Shown: positions 33,550 to 42,886, counted from the first letter of the stretch. The stretch: DNA of 64,000 nt from an uncultured Bacteroidales bacterium (GCA_947304185.1 CAMZAM010000003.1:62001-126000), one strand, 5' to 3'. Numbers and translations: made by a program. The notes: a model not told the origin generated them from the letters alone.

Positions 33550-35337
33550 ATGATTAACGTAACAATAGATAACAAACAGATTCAGGTCGCAGAAGGCACA
33601 ACAGTATTGAAAGCTGCCCGTCAGGCCGGTATTCATATTCCTACCCTCTGCTATTTCGAGTTGGCAGGAATGAACTTTGAGAACAAACCAGGTGGATGCC
33701 GTGTTTGCGTTGTCGAGATCACAAAAGATTTCAACGGCAAACCACGTCGTAACCTGGCTCCAGCTTGCGCAACAGACTGCGTAGAAGGCATGGAAGTTCT
33801 CACACATAGCGCACGCGTCATCAACGCACGTCGCACAGTGGTTGAACTGATTCTTTCAGACCACCCGACAGATTGCTTGACATGCGCTAAGTCAGGACAG
33901 TGCGAGCTCCAGAAACTCGCTCAGAACCTCGGTATCCGTGACATCCCATTCCATGGTGAGCAGTCAACATACCGTAAGGATATGTCACCTTCAATCGTAC
34001 GTGACATCGACAAATGTATCATGTGCCGCCGCTGCGAGAACGTATGTAACAACATCCAGACCGTCGGTGCTCTTTCAGCTGTGAACCGTGGCTTCAGTGC
34101 CGTCGTCGCTCCAGCTTTCGAGCAGGACCTCATGGATTCACCATGCGTCATGTGCGGTCAGTGCGTACAGGTGTGCCCAGTCGGCGCTTTGAGCGAAGTT
34201 GACGACACACGCGCTGTCATGGCAGCTATCAACAATCCTAAGAAGACCGTCATCGTCAACACAGCTCCTGCAACACGTGTCGCTCTCGGCGAAGAGTTCG
34301 GCATGCCAGCAGGTACCATCGTCACAGGCCAGATGGCAGCAGCATTGCGCCGCCTAGGCTTCGACTACGTGTTCGATACAGACTTCACCGCTGACTTGAC
34401 AATCATGGAAGAAGGTACAGAACTCCTCGGCCGTATCAAGAAGTTCATGGCAGGCGACAAATCAGTGCGTCTCCCTATCTTGACATCATGCTGCCCGGGT
34501 TGGGTCAACTTCTTCGAGCACAACTTCCCGGATATGCTTGACGTTCCTTCAACAGCTAAGTCACCTATGCAGATGTTCGGCGCTGTCGCTAAGAACTACT
34601 GGGCTGACAAGATGGGCATCAAGAGAGAAGACCTCGTCGTCGTTTCTATCATGCCTTGCTTGGCTAAGAAGTACGAAAGCAAACGTAAAGAGTTCTACAA
34701 AGACGGTAACCCAGATATCGACTACGTCCTTTCAACACGTGAGTTGGCCCGCTTGATCAAGCAGTTCAACCTCGATCTTAAGGACATGCCATCTGAAGAC
34801 TACGACGATCCGCTCGGCGAGTCAACAGGTGCTGCTGTCATCTTCGGTGCAACAGGTGGTGTTATCGAGGCTGCTGTCCGTACAGCATACGAAGTGTTCA
34901 CCGGCAAACCGTTGCCAAAGATCGACTTCACAGAACTCCGTGGTATGGACGGTATCCGTGACGCTTGGGTTGACTTCGCAGGCACCCCAATCCACATCGG
35001 TATCGCTCATGGTCTGGCCAACGCCCGTAAGCTCCTCGAAAGAGTTCGCGAAGGCAAAGAGCAGTTCCACGCTATCGAAGTCATGGCTTGCCCAGGCGGT
35101 TGCGTCGGCGGAGCTGGTCAGCCATATCACCATGGCAACAGTGAAATCATCAAGAAACGTACAGAGGCTATCTATCGTGAAGACCTCGGCAAACCGATTC
35201 GTAAGTCACACGAGAATCCTTCAATCAAGAAGATCTACGCTGAGTACTTTGGTGAACCATGCGGCCACAAGTCACATGAACTGCTGCATACACACTATTT
35301 CGACAAGTCAGAACATGTTGAGATTAGCGAAAAATAA
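33550..35337 (+). CDS. hydA: [FeFe] hydrogenase catalytic subunit HydA
   Basis: The 595-residue subunit has an N-terminal [2Fe-2S] domain (CYFELAG ... GGCRVC), a His-Cys [4Fe-4S] motif (HPTDCLTCAKSGQC, 105-118) and two [4Fe-4S] motifs (CIMCRRCENVC, CVMCGQCVQVC). A complete H-cluster domain follows: TSCCPGW at 312-318, MPCLAKKYE at 368-376 and EVMACPGGCVGGAGQP at 510-525. All ligand and proton-transfer cysteines are present, so it should be catalytically active in H2 evolution or uptake. It ends in a small-subunit-like tail. The ATG at 33550 follows GAGGAGGAGAAAG; an in-frame start at 33496 inside hydB is rejected. Confidence 0.97.
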   Translation: MINVTIDNKQIQVAEGTTVLKAARQAGIHIPTLCYFELAGMNFENKPGGCRVCVVEITKDFNGKPRRNLAPACATDCVEGMEVLTHSARVINARRTVVELILSDHPTDCLTCAKSGQCELQKLAQNLGIRDIPFHGEQSTYRKDMSPSIVRDIDKCIMCRRCENVCNNIQTVGALSAVNRGFSAVVAPAFEQDLMDSPCVMCGQCVQVCPVGALSEVDDTRAVMAAINNPKKTVIVNTAPATRVALGEEFGMPAGTIVTGQMAAALRRLGFDYVFDTDFTADLTIMEEGTELLGRIKKFMAGDKSVRLPILTSCCPGWVNFFEHNFPDMLDVPSTAKSPMQMFGAVAKNYWADKMGIKREDLVVVSIMPCLAKKYESKRKEFYKDGNPDIDYVLSTRELARLIKQFNLDLKDMPSEDYDDPLGESTGAAVIFGATGGVIEAAVRTAYEVFTGKPLPKIDFTELRGMDGIRDAWVDFAGTPIHIGIAHGLANARKLLERVREGKEQFHAIEVMACPGGCVGGAGQPYHHGNSEIIKKRTEAIYREDLGKPIRKSHENPSIKKIYAEYFGEPCGHKSHELLHTHYFDKSEHVEISEK

Positions 35338-35364
35338 TTGTTGGAAAATTAAAAATTGAATATT

Positions 35365-35844
35365 ATGGCAGTTATTAAATTATCAGAAGATAAAATCAAC
35401 TTCATCAAGAACGTTTGCAAATCATTCCGCAATGATGGTGGTGAAGTTATCAACGTGCTTCACAAGGTTCAGGGTGAGTACGGCTACCTCTCAGCAGAAG
35501 TTCAGGAACTCGTCGCTAAGGAGTTAAACATCCCTGTATCAAGAGTTTACGGTATTGTTTCATTCTATTCATTCTTCACAATGACACCTAAAGGCCGTCA
35601 CCCTATCTCAGTTTGCTTGGGTACAGCTTGCTACGTGCGTGGTGCAGAGAAAGTTTTGGATGAGCTGAAACGTCAACTCGGCGTTGAAGTCGGTGGCACA
35701 ACAGCCGATGGCAAGTTCTCATTGAACTGCCTCCGCTGCGTCGGCGCCTGCGGTCTTGCTCCAGTCTGCATGATTGGCGACAAGGTCTACGGCCGTCTGA
35801 CACCAGACAAAGTCAAAGAAATTTTGGCTGAGTACAACGATTAA
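35365..35844 (+). CDS. hydC: Hydrogenase NuoE-like [2Fe-2S] subunit (HydC)
   Basis: This 159-residue thioredoxin-like ferredoxin has the NuoE cysteine pattern CLGTACY (Cys84, Cys89) and CLRCVGACGLAP (Cys125, Cys129). Its N-terminal helical part has GGEVINVLHKVQGEYGYLS and ISRVYGIVSFYSFF-like stretches. It joins HydB as the NADH-oxidising arm of the complex. The start is the ATG at 35365. It is the last gene of the operon, and two hairpins follow. Confidence 0.95.
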   Translation: MAVIKLSEDKINFIKNVCKSFRNDGGEVINVLHKVQGEYGYLSAEVQELVAKELNIPVSRVYGIVSFYSFFTMTPKGRHPISVCLGTACYVRGAEKVLDELKRQLGVEVGGTTADGKFSLNCLRCVGACGLAPVCMIGDKVYGRLTPDKVKEILAEYND

Positions 35845-35848
35845 TTTC

Positions 35849-35877
35849 GGTACGGACGCATCGAATGCGTCCATACC
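35849..35877. repeat. GGACGCAT palindrome after hydC
   Basis: GGTA-C-GGACGCAT and ATGCGTCC-A-TACC pair around CGA with one mismatch. It starts 4 bp after the hydC stop. It resembles the GGGACG family in its GGACG/CGTCC arms, but the centre differs. Confidence 0.7.
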
Positions 35878-35887
35878 TTATTAATAA

Positions 35888-35928
35888 AAATAGAGACGTC
35901 ACATTGTGGCGTCTCTATTTGTTTTTTT
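35888..35928 (+). terminator. Hydrogenase operon terminator
   Basis: A stem of about 16 bp (AAATAGAGACGTCACA against TGTGGCGTCTCTATTT, ATT loop) is followed by GTTTTTTT. It shares its core with the hairpin at 31116. It could also end the convergent C10 protease transcript. Confidence 0.85.
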
Positions 35929-35939
35929 ATAGGATTATT

Positions 35940-37961
35940 TTATTTTATAACGTTAATCTTTTCTGTATGAACGCTATTGCCTGATTTGATTTTTACCATG
36001 TAAATTCCTGATTCACAGCCATTTAGATCAATGGTGGTATTGTCGGTGGCTGTTGTCTCAAGAATCTTCTGACCAAGCATGTTCAGCACGCTGATGGTCA
36101 TAGCACCGTTGCCTTCGATGTTGATGATGCCGCTGGTCGGGTTAGGGTAGAGGTGGATGTTGCTAACGTTGACTTCAGCAACAGTAGTGTGTTCGCAGTC
36201 GTTGTCGTATGTCAGAAAGACTCCGTCGCTAAGCTCGCCTGAGGTGAAAATGACTTCATTTGCAGCATTTTTGATGACGAAAGAACACTGGAAGTCGGTG
36301 TCGTATTCAGTGCCATAATACCAGCCTCGGTTCCAGATGAAATTAATGTCACCCTTCAACAAAGGCATGACGACAGTCTGCTCTGAGCCTTCCTCCATGG
36401 TGATTTTCGCTATGCGCCGTCTGCTATCGTCTGTCACGCTTATGCAGGCGCCCTTCCATCCGTCGCCGCCACTGTCGGTAAGTTCGAAGATGATGTCGCA
36501 TTTGTCGCCGACAAGTATCTGGGCGTACTCTTTACGATTAAAGCCAAATTCATTCTCGGCTACCACTGAATACTGGTAAAGGCCTTTTTTAAGATTTGTG
36601 TCAATATATGTAATGAATTCACCGTTTTGGTCTGTTGTTCGGTAGATTTCCTCATCGTCTCGATATAAATAAACGGTACAATCATTCAAGGGGCCGCCGT
36701 ATACGCTATGCTCCGGATTGGTCCATGTAATCTTAACATTTGTAGAATCTTTATATTCAGCGACTTCAAAGTCGATGATGTTCTCTGGACATTGGTAATA
36801 GTTTGATGACAATGGTTGAATATGCCCGATAATTTGGTTCGATCGGTTGAAGGTGTATCTTGTTGTGTTTAACGCTCCGATAGGGCACCATGCGTCATCT
36901 TTTCCGCTCCATCCCCAGTTGAAGTGGAAGTAGTCGTTCTCATCGTAGCCGTCGCAAACAAAGGCGTGACCGCCAGCACCGCTGTCATCGGCGGCACTGT
37001 AAAACAATGGTATCTTATCGTTGAGACCGCTGTTTTTAAGCATCCGAATCCATTCTTCATTTGTATAAAATACTATGCCCCAGGCTCCACTCATTATTAC
37101 AATCTCATCGCATGAATAATTGAAATAGTGCCGTAAAGCGAGAATGACGTCGTCTGAATAGGCGCCGCTGCCGTCAGGACCATAATCCATATCAACGGCG
37201 ATGCCGCAATGATGAAGCAGTTGTGCAACATAGAAACAATCCTCATCTGTGCTGAGAGAGTCCAAATCATTAGGCATCAGCTCAAAATGATAGTCGGTCT
37301 CGCCAAAATTGGCAGTCTGCTCTTCATATCCGTAAGGGATGTAGGTATGCGACCCTGTGCCGCGATCCGGGAAATTCCAATATTTCATAATTTGACCCAT
37401 AGCTGTGGCGACACAGCCTGCATAGACGTGACCGCCACTGCCGTTATCGTCGGCAGGACATCTGCTGTTGTAAGGATAATTCTGGTTCCATGTGGTTTGA
37501 CATAGAGGTCCTACGACAGCGCGATTGCCTTTTCCTTGTGTTATAGTGCCATCTTCAGATACAGAATTCCATTCGGATACAATGTCGGCCGAGGCCTCAA
37601 GGTTGTGCTCTCTGACATATTGAATCTCTTGACAGAAACCGTTAAGCGTGAATGCAAACCCATCAGAGACATCATCGGAATTGAAGCAGCCTGTTGTTGA
37701 ATATGCCAAAACAGGCTTAACACGATCGTCACCAGCGATGATGACGAAACCATTGTTTTTGCCGATATTGAAGACGTAATAATCCACATCACTACGTGTG
37801 GCTGAAGTGTAAACTAATTGAATGTCAGGCCGTTTTAAGCCTGTTGCAGCGCTTATAAAACGCTGGCCTAGTTGCTGCGCGCGCTGCGCGTCGACGGGAC
37901 CTGCGTAGATTTTGCCAATGAATAAGGCAAAAATCGCAATCAATAATTGTGATTTTTTCAT
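35940..37961 (-). CDS. Secreted C10 (streptopain-like) cysteine protease with T9SS sorting domain, copy B
   Basis: The 673-residue product has a signal peptide ending in KIYA, a Spi-like propeptide (GPVDAQRAQQLGQRF, FVIIAGDDRVKPVLAYS) and a C10 catalytic domain. Cys183 lies in VYAGCVATAMGQ and His332 in GGHAFVCDGYDENDYFHFNWGW. FN3-like and C-terminal domains and a type A CTD follow (IHLYPNPTSGIINIEG, SVLNMLGQKILET, GIYMVKIKSG). It is the downstream member of a tandem pair with its own promoter, so it can be expressed separately. The family includes SpeB and interpain, broad-specificity secreted proteases. Confidence 0.93.
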   Translation of the reverse strand: MKKSQLLIAIFALFIGKIYAGPVDAQRAQQLGQRFISAATGLKRPDIQLVYTSATRSDVDYYVFNIGKNNGFVIIAGDDRVKPVLAYSTTGCFNSDDVSDGFAFTLNGFCQEIQYVREHNLEASADIVSEWNSVSEDGTITQGKGNRAVVGPLCQTTWNQNYPYNSRCPADDNGSGGHVYAGCVATAMGQIMKYWNFPDRGTGSHTYIPYGYEEQTANFGETDYHFELMPNDLDSLSTDEDCFYVAQLLHHCGIAVDMDYGPDGSGAYSDDVILALRHYFNYSCDEIVIMSGAWGIVFYTNEEWIRMLKNSGLNDKIPLFYSAADDSGAGGHAFVCDGYDENDYFHFNWGWSGKDDAWCPIGALNTTRYTFNRSNQIIGHIQPLSSNYYQCPENIIDFEVAEYKDSTNVKITWTNPEHSVYGGPLNDCTVYLYRDDEEIYRTTDQNGEFITYIDTNLKKGLYQYSVVAENEFGFNRKEYAQILVGDKCDIIFELTDSGGDGWKGACISVTDDSRRRIAKITMEEGSEQTVVMPLLKGDINFIWNRGWYYGTEYDTDFQCSFVIKNAANEVIFTSGELSDGVFLTYDNDCEHTTVAEVNVSNIHLYPNPTSGIINIEGNGAMTISVLNMLGQKILETTATDNTTIDLNGCESGIYMVKIKSGNSVHTEKINVIK

Positions 37962-37995
37962 ATCATTAGAATTAAGTTAATAATGGTTAGGTCTG

Positions 37996-38025
37996 CAAAG
38001 ATATAAAAAAAACTTGAAATCACAA
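37996..38025 (-). promoter_or_regulatory. Promoter of C10 protease copy B
   Basis: On the minus strand TTG (38025-38023), 19 bp and TATCTTTG (38003-37996) form a near-consensus promoter. The -33 box lies inside the terminator hairpin of copy A. Confidence 0.75.
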
Positions 38026-38043
38026 TTGTGACTTCAAGTTTTT
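38008..38043 (-). terminator. Terminator after C10 protease copy A
   Basis: AAAAACTTGAA and TTCAAGTTTTT flank the palindrome TCACAATTGTGA with one mismatch, giving a long hairpin with T-tracts on either strand. It lies 19 bp after the stop of the 38062 gene. Confidence 0.8.
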
Positions 38044-38061
38044 ATAAAAAATTTTGATAAA

Positions 38062-40089
38062 CTATCTTCTAATATTGACTTTTCCTGTCATTGTTCCGCT
38101 TTCCGATTTAATCTGAATCATGTAAATTCCTGATTCACAGCTGTTTAAGTCGATTGTGGCGTTGTCGGTGGCTGTTGTCTCAAGAATCTTCTGACCAAGC
38201 ATGTTCAGCACGCTGATGGTCATAGCACCGTTGCCTTCGATGTTGAGGATACCGTTGGTAGGGTTAGGGTAGAGGTGGATGTTGCTTGCGTTGACTTCAG
38301 CGACAGCGCTGTGTTCGCACTCGTTGTCGTATGTCATAAACACTCCGTCGCTGTGCTCGCCTGAGGTGTAGAGAATCTCGTCGTCAGTGTTTTTGATGAC
38401 GAAAGCGCACTCATCATCGGTGTCGTAGCCTTCGCTGTTGTGATACCAGCCATGGTTCCAGATGAAGTTGATGCTGCCTTTCAAAAGCGGCATCACTATT
38501 GTTTGTTCGGAGCCCTCTTCCATGGTGATGATGGCGATGCGCTGTCCGTTTTCATCTGTCACGCTGATGGCAGCACCTTTCCAGCCGTCGCCGCCTTCGT
38601 CGGTGAGTTCGAAAACGATGTCGCATTTGTCGCCGACAAGAATTTTAGCATAGGCTCTCTTGTTGAAACCGAATTCATTTTCAGCGATAATAGAATATTG
38701 GTAAAGTCCGGCATCAAGGTTCATGTCGTTGATTACCAGTCTTGAGCCTTTCACTCCTTCTGTTTGGAAAATAACTTCTCCGTCGCGATAAACATAAACT
38801 GTGAAGTCGCCCAGAGGCTCGCCGTTGAGGTTGTTCTCAGGATTGGTCCAGCTGATGCTTACGCTTGTCATATCGTCGTTCTCAACCACTTCGAAGTCTG
38901 TTATGGCTTCAGGACGGTTGAAATATTCCGGTGAGTCCGGGATGATGTGCCCGGTGAAGCCATTCATCATGTTGAATGCGTATTTTGTAGTGTTGAGAGC
39001 TCCTACAGGGCACCAGGCGTCGTCTTTGCCGCTCCAGCCCCAGTTGAAGTGGAAGTAGTCGTTCTCATCATAGCCGTCGCACACGAAGGCGTGGCCGCCA
39101 GCGCCGGTGTCGTCCTGACCGCTGTAATATAACGGAATACCTTCGTCGAGACCGCCGTCTTTCAGCATCTGGGTCCATTCCTCGTTGGTGTAGCCAGTGC
39201 CCCACCAGCCGCCGCCATAGTTGGTGATATGGTCATCACAAGTATATTCAAAATAATTGCGTAACGCTGGAGGCACGTCGTCAGAAAAGGCGCCACTGCC
39301 GTCGGGACCGTACATCATTTCCACAGCAATGCCGCAATGATGCTGCAACTGAGCGATATAGAAGTAATCTTCCTCTGTGTTCAATGAGTCAATGTTATTT
39401 GGCATCAACTCGAAATGATATTCTGTCTCGCCGAAATTTGCTGTCTGTTGTGCATAGCCATCAGGATCGTAAGTGTGTGAGCCTGTTCCTGTTGGTGGCC
39501 AGTTGTAAAATTTCATCACCTGAGCCATTGCTGTGGCGACGCAGCCAGCATAGACATGACCGCCGCTGCCTCCTGCGTCTTCAGGGCACTGGCTGTTGTA
39601 AGGGAAGTTCTGGTGCCATGTGGTCGATAACAACGGCCCGACAACAGGGTTGCCCTTGCTTATCTTATTAATATAACCGTTCTCAGTTACTGATTCCCAT
39701 TCAGCTTTGATGTCGGCTGTAGCCCCAAGGTTGTTATCTCTGATATACTGAATCTCTTCACAGAAACTGTTGAGCATGAAATTGAATCCGTCGGAGATGT
39801 CGCTCGGATCAAAAGCCCCGCTTGTCGAATATGCCAACACAGGTTTTACACGGTCGTCGCCGGCAATGATGACAAAGCCGTTGTCGTTATTTGCGTTAAA
39901 TGCATAATAATCAACGGCATTGCGTGTCGCTGAGGTGTGGACAAGATTGAGCTGAATGTCGGTTTTAAGAGTTTTGGCACTCAAAAAACGCTGTCCGAGT
40001 TGCTGGGCGCGCTGTGCGTCGACAGGACCTGCAAGAATCTGACCTAATGATAAGGCCAAAATAACAATGAATAAAAATGTTTTTTTCAT
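38062..40089 (-). CDS. Secreted C10 (streptopain-like) cysteine protease with T9SS sorting domain, copy A
   Basis: The 675-residue paralogue of the neighbouring gene has the same plan: signal peptide ending in QILA, propeptide GPVDAQRAQQLGQRF, Cys183 in VYAGCVATAMAQ, His333 in GGHAFVCDGYDENDYFHFNWGW, and a type A CTD (IHLYPNPTNGILNIEG, SVLNMLGQKILET, GIYMIQIKS). An 85-bp block within the CTD is identical at the DNA level in the two genes (36040-36124 and 38162-38246). The start region is divergent from the HagA-like adhesin gene at 40206 and the promoters overlap. It is likely an extracellular protein-degrading enzyme. Confidence 0.93.
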   Translation of the reverse strand: MKKTFLFIVILALSLGQILAGPVDAQRAQQLGQRFLSAKTLKTDIQLNLVHTSATRNAVDYYAFNANNDNGFVIIAGDDRVKPVLAYSTSGAFDPSDISDGFNFMLNSFCEEIQYIRDNNLGATADIKAEWESVTENGYINKISKGNPVVGPLLSTTWHQNFPYNSQCPEDAGGSGGHVYAGCVATAMAQVMKFYNWPPTGTGSHTYDPDGYAQQTANFGETEYHFELMPNNIDSLNTEEDYFYIAQLQHHCGIAVEMMYGPDGSGAFSDDVPPALRNYFEYTCDDHITNYGGGWWGTGYTNEEWTQMLKDGGLDEGIPLYYSGQDDTGAGGHAFVCDGYDENDYFHFNWGWSGKDDAWCPVGALNTTKYAFNMMNGFTGHIIPDSPEYFNRPEAITDFEVVENDDMTSVSISWTNPENNLNGEPLGDFTVYVYRDGEVIFQTEGVKGSRLVINDMNLDAGLYQYSIIAENEFGFNKRAYAKILVGDKCDIVFELTDEGGDGWKGAAISVTDENGQRIAIITMEEGSEQTIVMPLLKGSINFIWNHGWYHNSEGYDTDDECAFVIKNTDDEILYTSGEHSDGVFMTYDNECEHSAVAEVNASNIHLYPNPTNGILNIEGNGAMTISVLNMLGQKILETTATDNATIDLNSCESGIYMIQIKSESGTMTGKVNIRR

Positions 40090-40127
40090 GGTATTCTATT
40101 TTAAATGTTCATTTTACATGATTAAAG

Positions 40128-40159
40128 TTTGCAAAGATACTAATTAATTCGTAATTTTG
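40128..40159 (+). promoter_or_regulatory. Promoter of the HagA-like adhesin gene
   Basis: TTTG (40128-40131), 20 bp and TAATTTTG (40152-40159) followed by C fit the Bacteroidota promoter. The -33 box directly abuts the minus-strand -7 box of C10 protease copy A at 40132-40139. Confidence 0.75.
40132..40139 (-). promoter_or_regulatory. -7 box of C10 protease copy A
   Basis: On the minus strand TATCTTTG followed by CAA fits the -7 element, 42 bp upstream of the start at 40089. It lies inside the spacer of the opposing promoter, so both cannot be occupied by polymerase at once. Confidence 0.65.
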
Positions 40160-40205
40160 CACACTTTTTATTTGAAAAATATCGATTAACAAAACTAATT
40201 TTAAA

Positions 40206-42845
40206 ATGAGAAAAATCACTCTGCTGTCTTTGATGGCATTCTTATTCTTCACTTTTAATGCAAAGTCACAACAAGGCGTGCAAAACTACGTATCTGCCTC
40301 GGGCTACGTCATCTTCAACGCACCTTTTTATAATACAGGCACCGATGGCTATGCCTTTGACTTCGAAAACGATTATGTCGAAGGCCGCCTCAACGGATGG
40401 AAGACTATCGATGCTGACGGCGACAGCTACAACTGGACGCTTTCGCCGATAGGAGGGGGCTACGGTCATAACGGCTCCGACGGCGCAGTGTTTTCATATT
40501 CCTGGAGCAGCTATTCAGGCGCATTGATACCCGATAACTACCTTGTGTCGCCACAATTAACGATAACTGGCAACAACCATTACGTCACATTCTATGCCTG
40601 CACTTTAGACGAGTCGTATTCAGCTGAACATTTCGGACTGGCAGTATCCACCACAGGTGCCAATCCATCCGATTTCACAATGCTTCAGGAATGGATACTG
40701 ACATCGAAACAAGGCAGTTGGCACGAATATACGGTAGATTTGGCAAGCTATGTGGGACAAGACATATACATTGCGATACGTCATTTCAACTGCACCGACG
40801 AATTTTGTATGATTATCGACGACATCTTCGTCGGACCGCAGCAGAAAGACCCTCTCGTGACTTGCTCTATTTCCCTTGATGGGAATGTGGTGGCTGATGA
40901 TGTGACTGGCACAAATTATATGCTTGATACTGAAGGATTTGTAAATAACTCGGTGCACAATACGACAATCACGGCGACATATCAGTCGGGCGCCACTTTG
41001 ATGAAATCGACCGACTGGACATTCCGTTCGGGCGATAGTTTCCTGGGCTCCCCGACAGGTCTGCATGCCGAGAGCGACGGTAACTCTGTTAACCTCAGCT
41101 GGGAACTCCCGATGATGAGCTCATCATATACCGTCGATGAACTTTTCTATGACTTCGCCGACACCACGATGTCGGACCTAACGGTGATTGACGCTAACGG
41201 TGATGGTCTTAATTTTTACCCATGCACATATGGCGGATATGGTGCTGGCCCATGCCTCAGATCCAACTCATGGCAGGGAGATCAGCTGAATCCTGACAAT
41301 TATGCTGTGTCGCCAAGACTTATCGCATCGGAAAACACACTGCTTACATTTGTCGCGAGAGACTCTGATCAACCGGGTATTGCCCCCGATCCGGAACATT
41401 TCGGAATTGCCGTCTCAACTGCCGACAATACCAATCCCGCAAGTTTCACCATGATACAGGAATGGAACAGTCAACATAATTACACAGATTATAGTGTTGA
41501 CCTCTCGGCTTACGCAGGACAACAGGTTTATGTCGCATTTCGCCATTTCAATACTACAGGCTCTACATATTATCTTGTTATTGATAATATCTCGATTACC
41601 AATATAGAGGCACAAATCACACGTCCAGCCAAAGGCGCTCTAGTGTATGCCAATGGCGAACTTATCGCTATGCTGAACCATGGTGAAACAAGCTATACTC
41701 ACAACGTAAACCGTTATGAATCAGAATATTGCATCAGAATTATCCAAGAAGGAAGCAAGACTGACGGTACTTATTTCGCTTTGGCGGCACCTCAGTGTGC
41801 TACCACCGAATTGGAATGTGTAGCGCCGAAAAACCTTGCAGCAACTTATGATGGCGATAAAGTCACCCTCACATGGGAACGCGATATTTTCATTGATTTT
41901 GAAGATGACCCTCAAGGATGGTCATTCCTCGACGGCGATGGCGACGGCTATGTATTCGGCATTTATGCTGCAGGCGGCATGGAGCCTGGCGGAGCAATCA
42001 ACACCGCTGGCACCAACGCATCTCTGACCTCATTCTCATACGTCAACGGTCATGGCGACCTGACTCCTGATAATTATGCTTTCATGCCGCTCACTAAGAT
42101 TCTTCCTGGCGCAAGCCTCGAATTCTATGCCGCAGGCTACGATCCGAGCTATCCCGTTGAGACATTCGGCGTAGTCGTTGCCTCATCTGATGGCATGAAT
42201 ATCAATATGTTACAGCAGTGGACGACATCGCATCCTTATTCCAAATACACCGTCGATTTGTCGGGATATGCAGGGGAGAACATTTTCGTGGGCTTCCGTC
42301 ATTTCTCGGCAGTGGCGGCATTCGCTCTCTGCATTGACAACATCACCCTGACTAACGCTGTTTGGGCTGGGACAGCGAGCGAAACTATTCAATATAACAT
42401 CTACCGCTCATTCGATGGCGTCAACTACAACTATATTGGTTATGCTAACGGTGATATGACCAGTTTTGACGATAACGACATTAAGAATGTCAACCAATAT
42501 TATAAGGTGACAGCTGTTAACACTGTCTCGGGTGGCCTTGCATGCGAGTCTGCTTACGCTATGTCGGCCGACGGTATCCATGATTATGTCTATGCGCAAA
42601 CCCTAGGCATTGCTGAGATTGGCGATAACGGAATAGCCGTTTATCCGAATCCGACTACGGGACTTATACACATAAACTCAAATAATCTCGAATCAGATTA
42701 TCATGTTGTAAATGCTTTGGGTGAGACGGTCTTGGTGGGCAAAATCACATCTGAAACGCAACATATCGACATGACCAATCTGCCGAATGGCGTTTATTTC
42801 GTGAAAATAGCTGAAAACACTGTAAAACTGGTTGTTAAAAAATAA
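40206..42845 (+). CDS. HagA-like secreted adhesin with T9SS sorting domain
   Basis: This 879-residue protein has a signal peptide (MRKITLLSLMAFLFFTFNAKSQ) and three cleaved-adhesin jelly-roll domains of the P. gingivalis HagA/Kgp type. Each shows the W-x-x-x-D-x-DGDG/DANGDG, PDNY(L/A)VSP, YVAFRHF-type and IDDI/IDNI motifs. The second and third are inserted inside FN3-like folds: NSVNLSWELP resumes at GALVYANGELIAML, and KVTLTWE resumes at IQYNIYRSFDG. The end is a type A CTD (IAVYPNPTTGLIHI, ALGETVLVG, LPNGVYFVKI). It has no protease domain. Surface adhesion or carbohydrate/protein binding is likely. Confidence 0.88.
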   Translation: MRKITLLSLMAFLFFTFNAKSQQGVQNYVSASGYVIFNAPFYNTGTDGYAFDFENDYVEGRLNGWKTIDADGDSYNWTLSPIGGGYGHNGSDGAVFSYSWSSYSGALIPDNYLVSPQLTITGNNHYVTFYACTLDESYSAEHFGLAVSTTGANPSDFTMLQEWILTSKQGSWHEYTVDLASYVGQDIYIAIRHFNCTDEFCMIIDDIFVGPQQKDPLVTCSISLDGNVVADDVTGTNYMLDTEGFVNNSVHNTTITATYQSGATLMKSTDWTFRSGDSFLGSPTGLHAESDGNSVNLSWELPMMSSSYTVDELFYDFADTTMSDLTVIDANGDGLNFYPCTYGGYGAGPCLRSNSWQGDQLNPDNYAVSPRLIASENTLLTFVARDSDQPGIAPDPEHFGIAVSTADNTNPASFTMIQEWNSQHNYTDYSVDLSAYAGQQVYVAFRHFNTTGSTYYLVIDNISITNIEAQITRPAKGALVYANGELIAMLNHGETSYTHNVNRYESEYCIRIIQEGSKTDGTYFALAAPQCATTELECVAPKNLAATYDGDKVTLTWERDIFIDFEDDPQGWSFLDGDGDGYVFGIYAAGGMEPGGAINTAGTNASLTSFSYVNGHGDLTPDNYAFMPLTKILPGASLEFYAAGYDPSYPVETFGVVVASSDGMNINMLQQWTTSHPYSKYTVDLSGYAGENIFVGFRHFSAVAAFALCIDNITLTNAVWAGTASETIQYNIYRSFDGVNYNYIGYANGDMTSFDDNDIKNVNQYYKVTAVNTVSGGLACESAYAMSADGIHDYVYAQTLGIAEIGDNGIAVYPNPTTGLIHINSNNLESDYHVVNALGETVLVGKITSETQHIDMTNLPNGVYFVKIAENTVKLVVKK

Positions 42846-42855
42846 TTTATAAAAT

Positions 42856-42886
42856 TTTGTTTTTATTAAAATAATTCCTAATTTTG
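42856..42886 (+). promoter_or_regulatory. Promoter of the Nfn-like gene
   Basis: TTTG (42856-42859), a 19-bp spacer and TAATTTTG (42879-42886) match the consensus. The ATG is 50 bp downstream. Confidence 0.8.
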
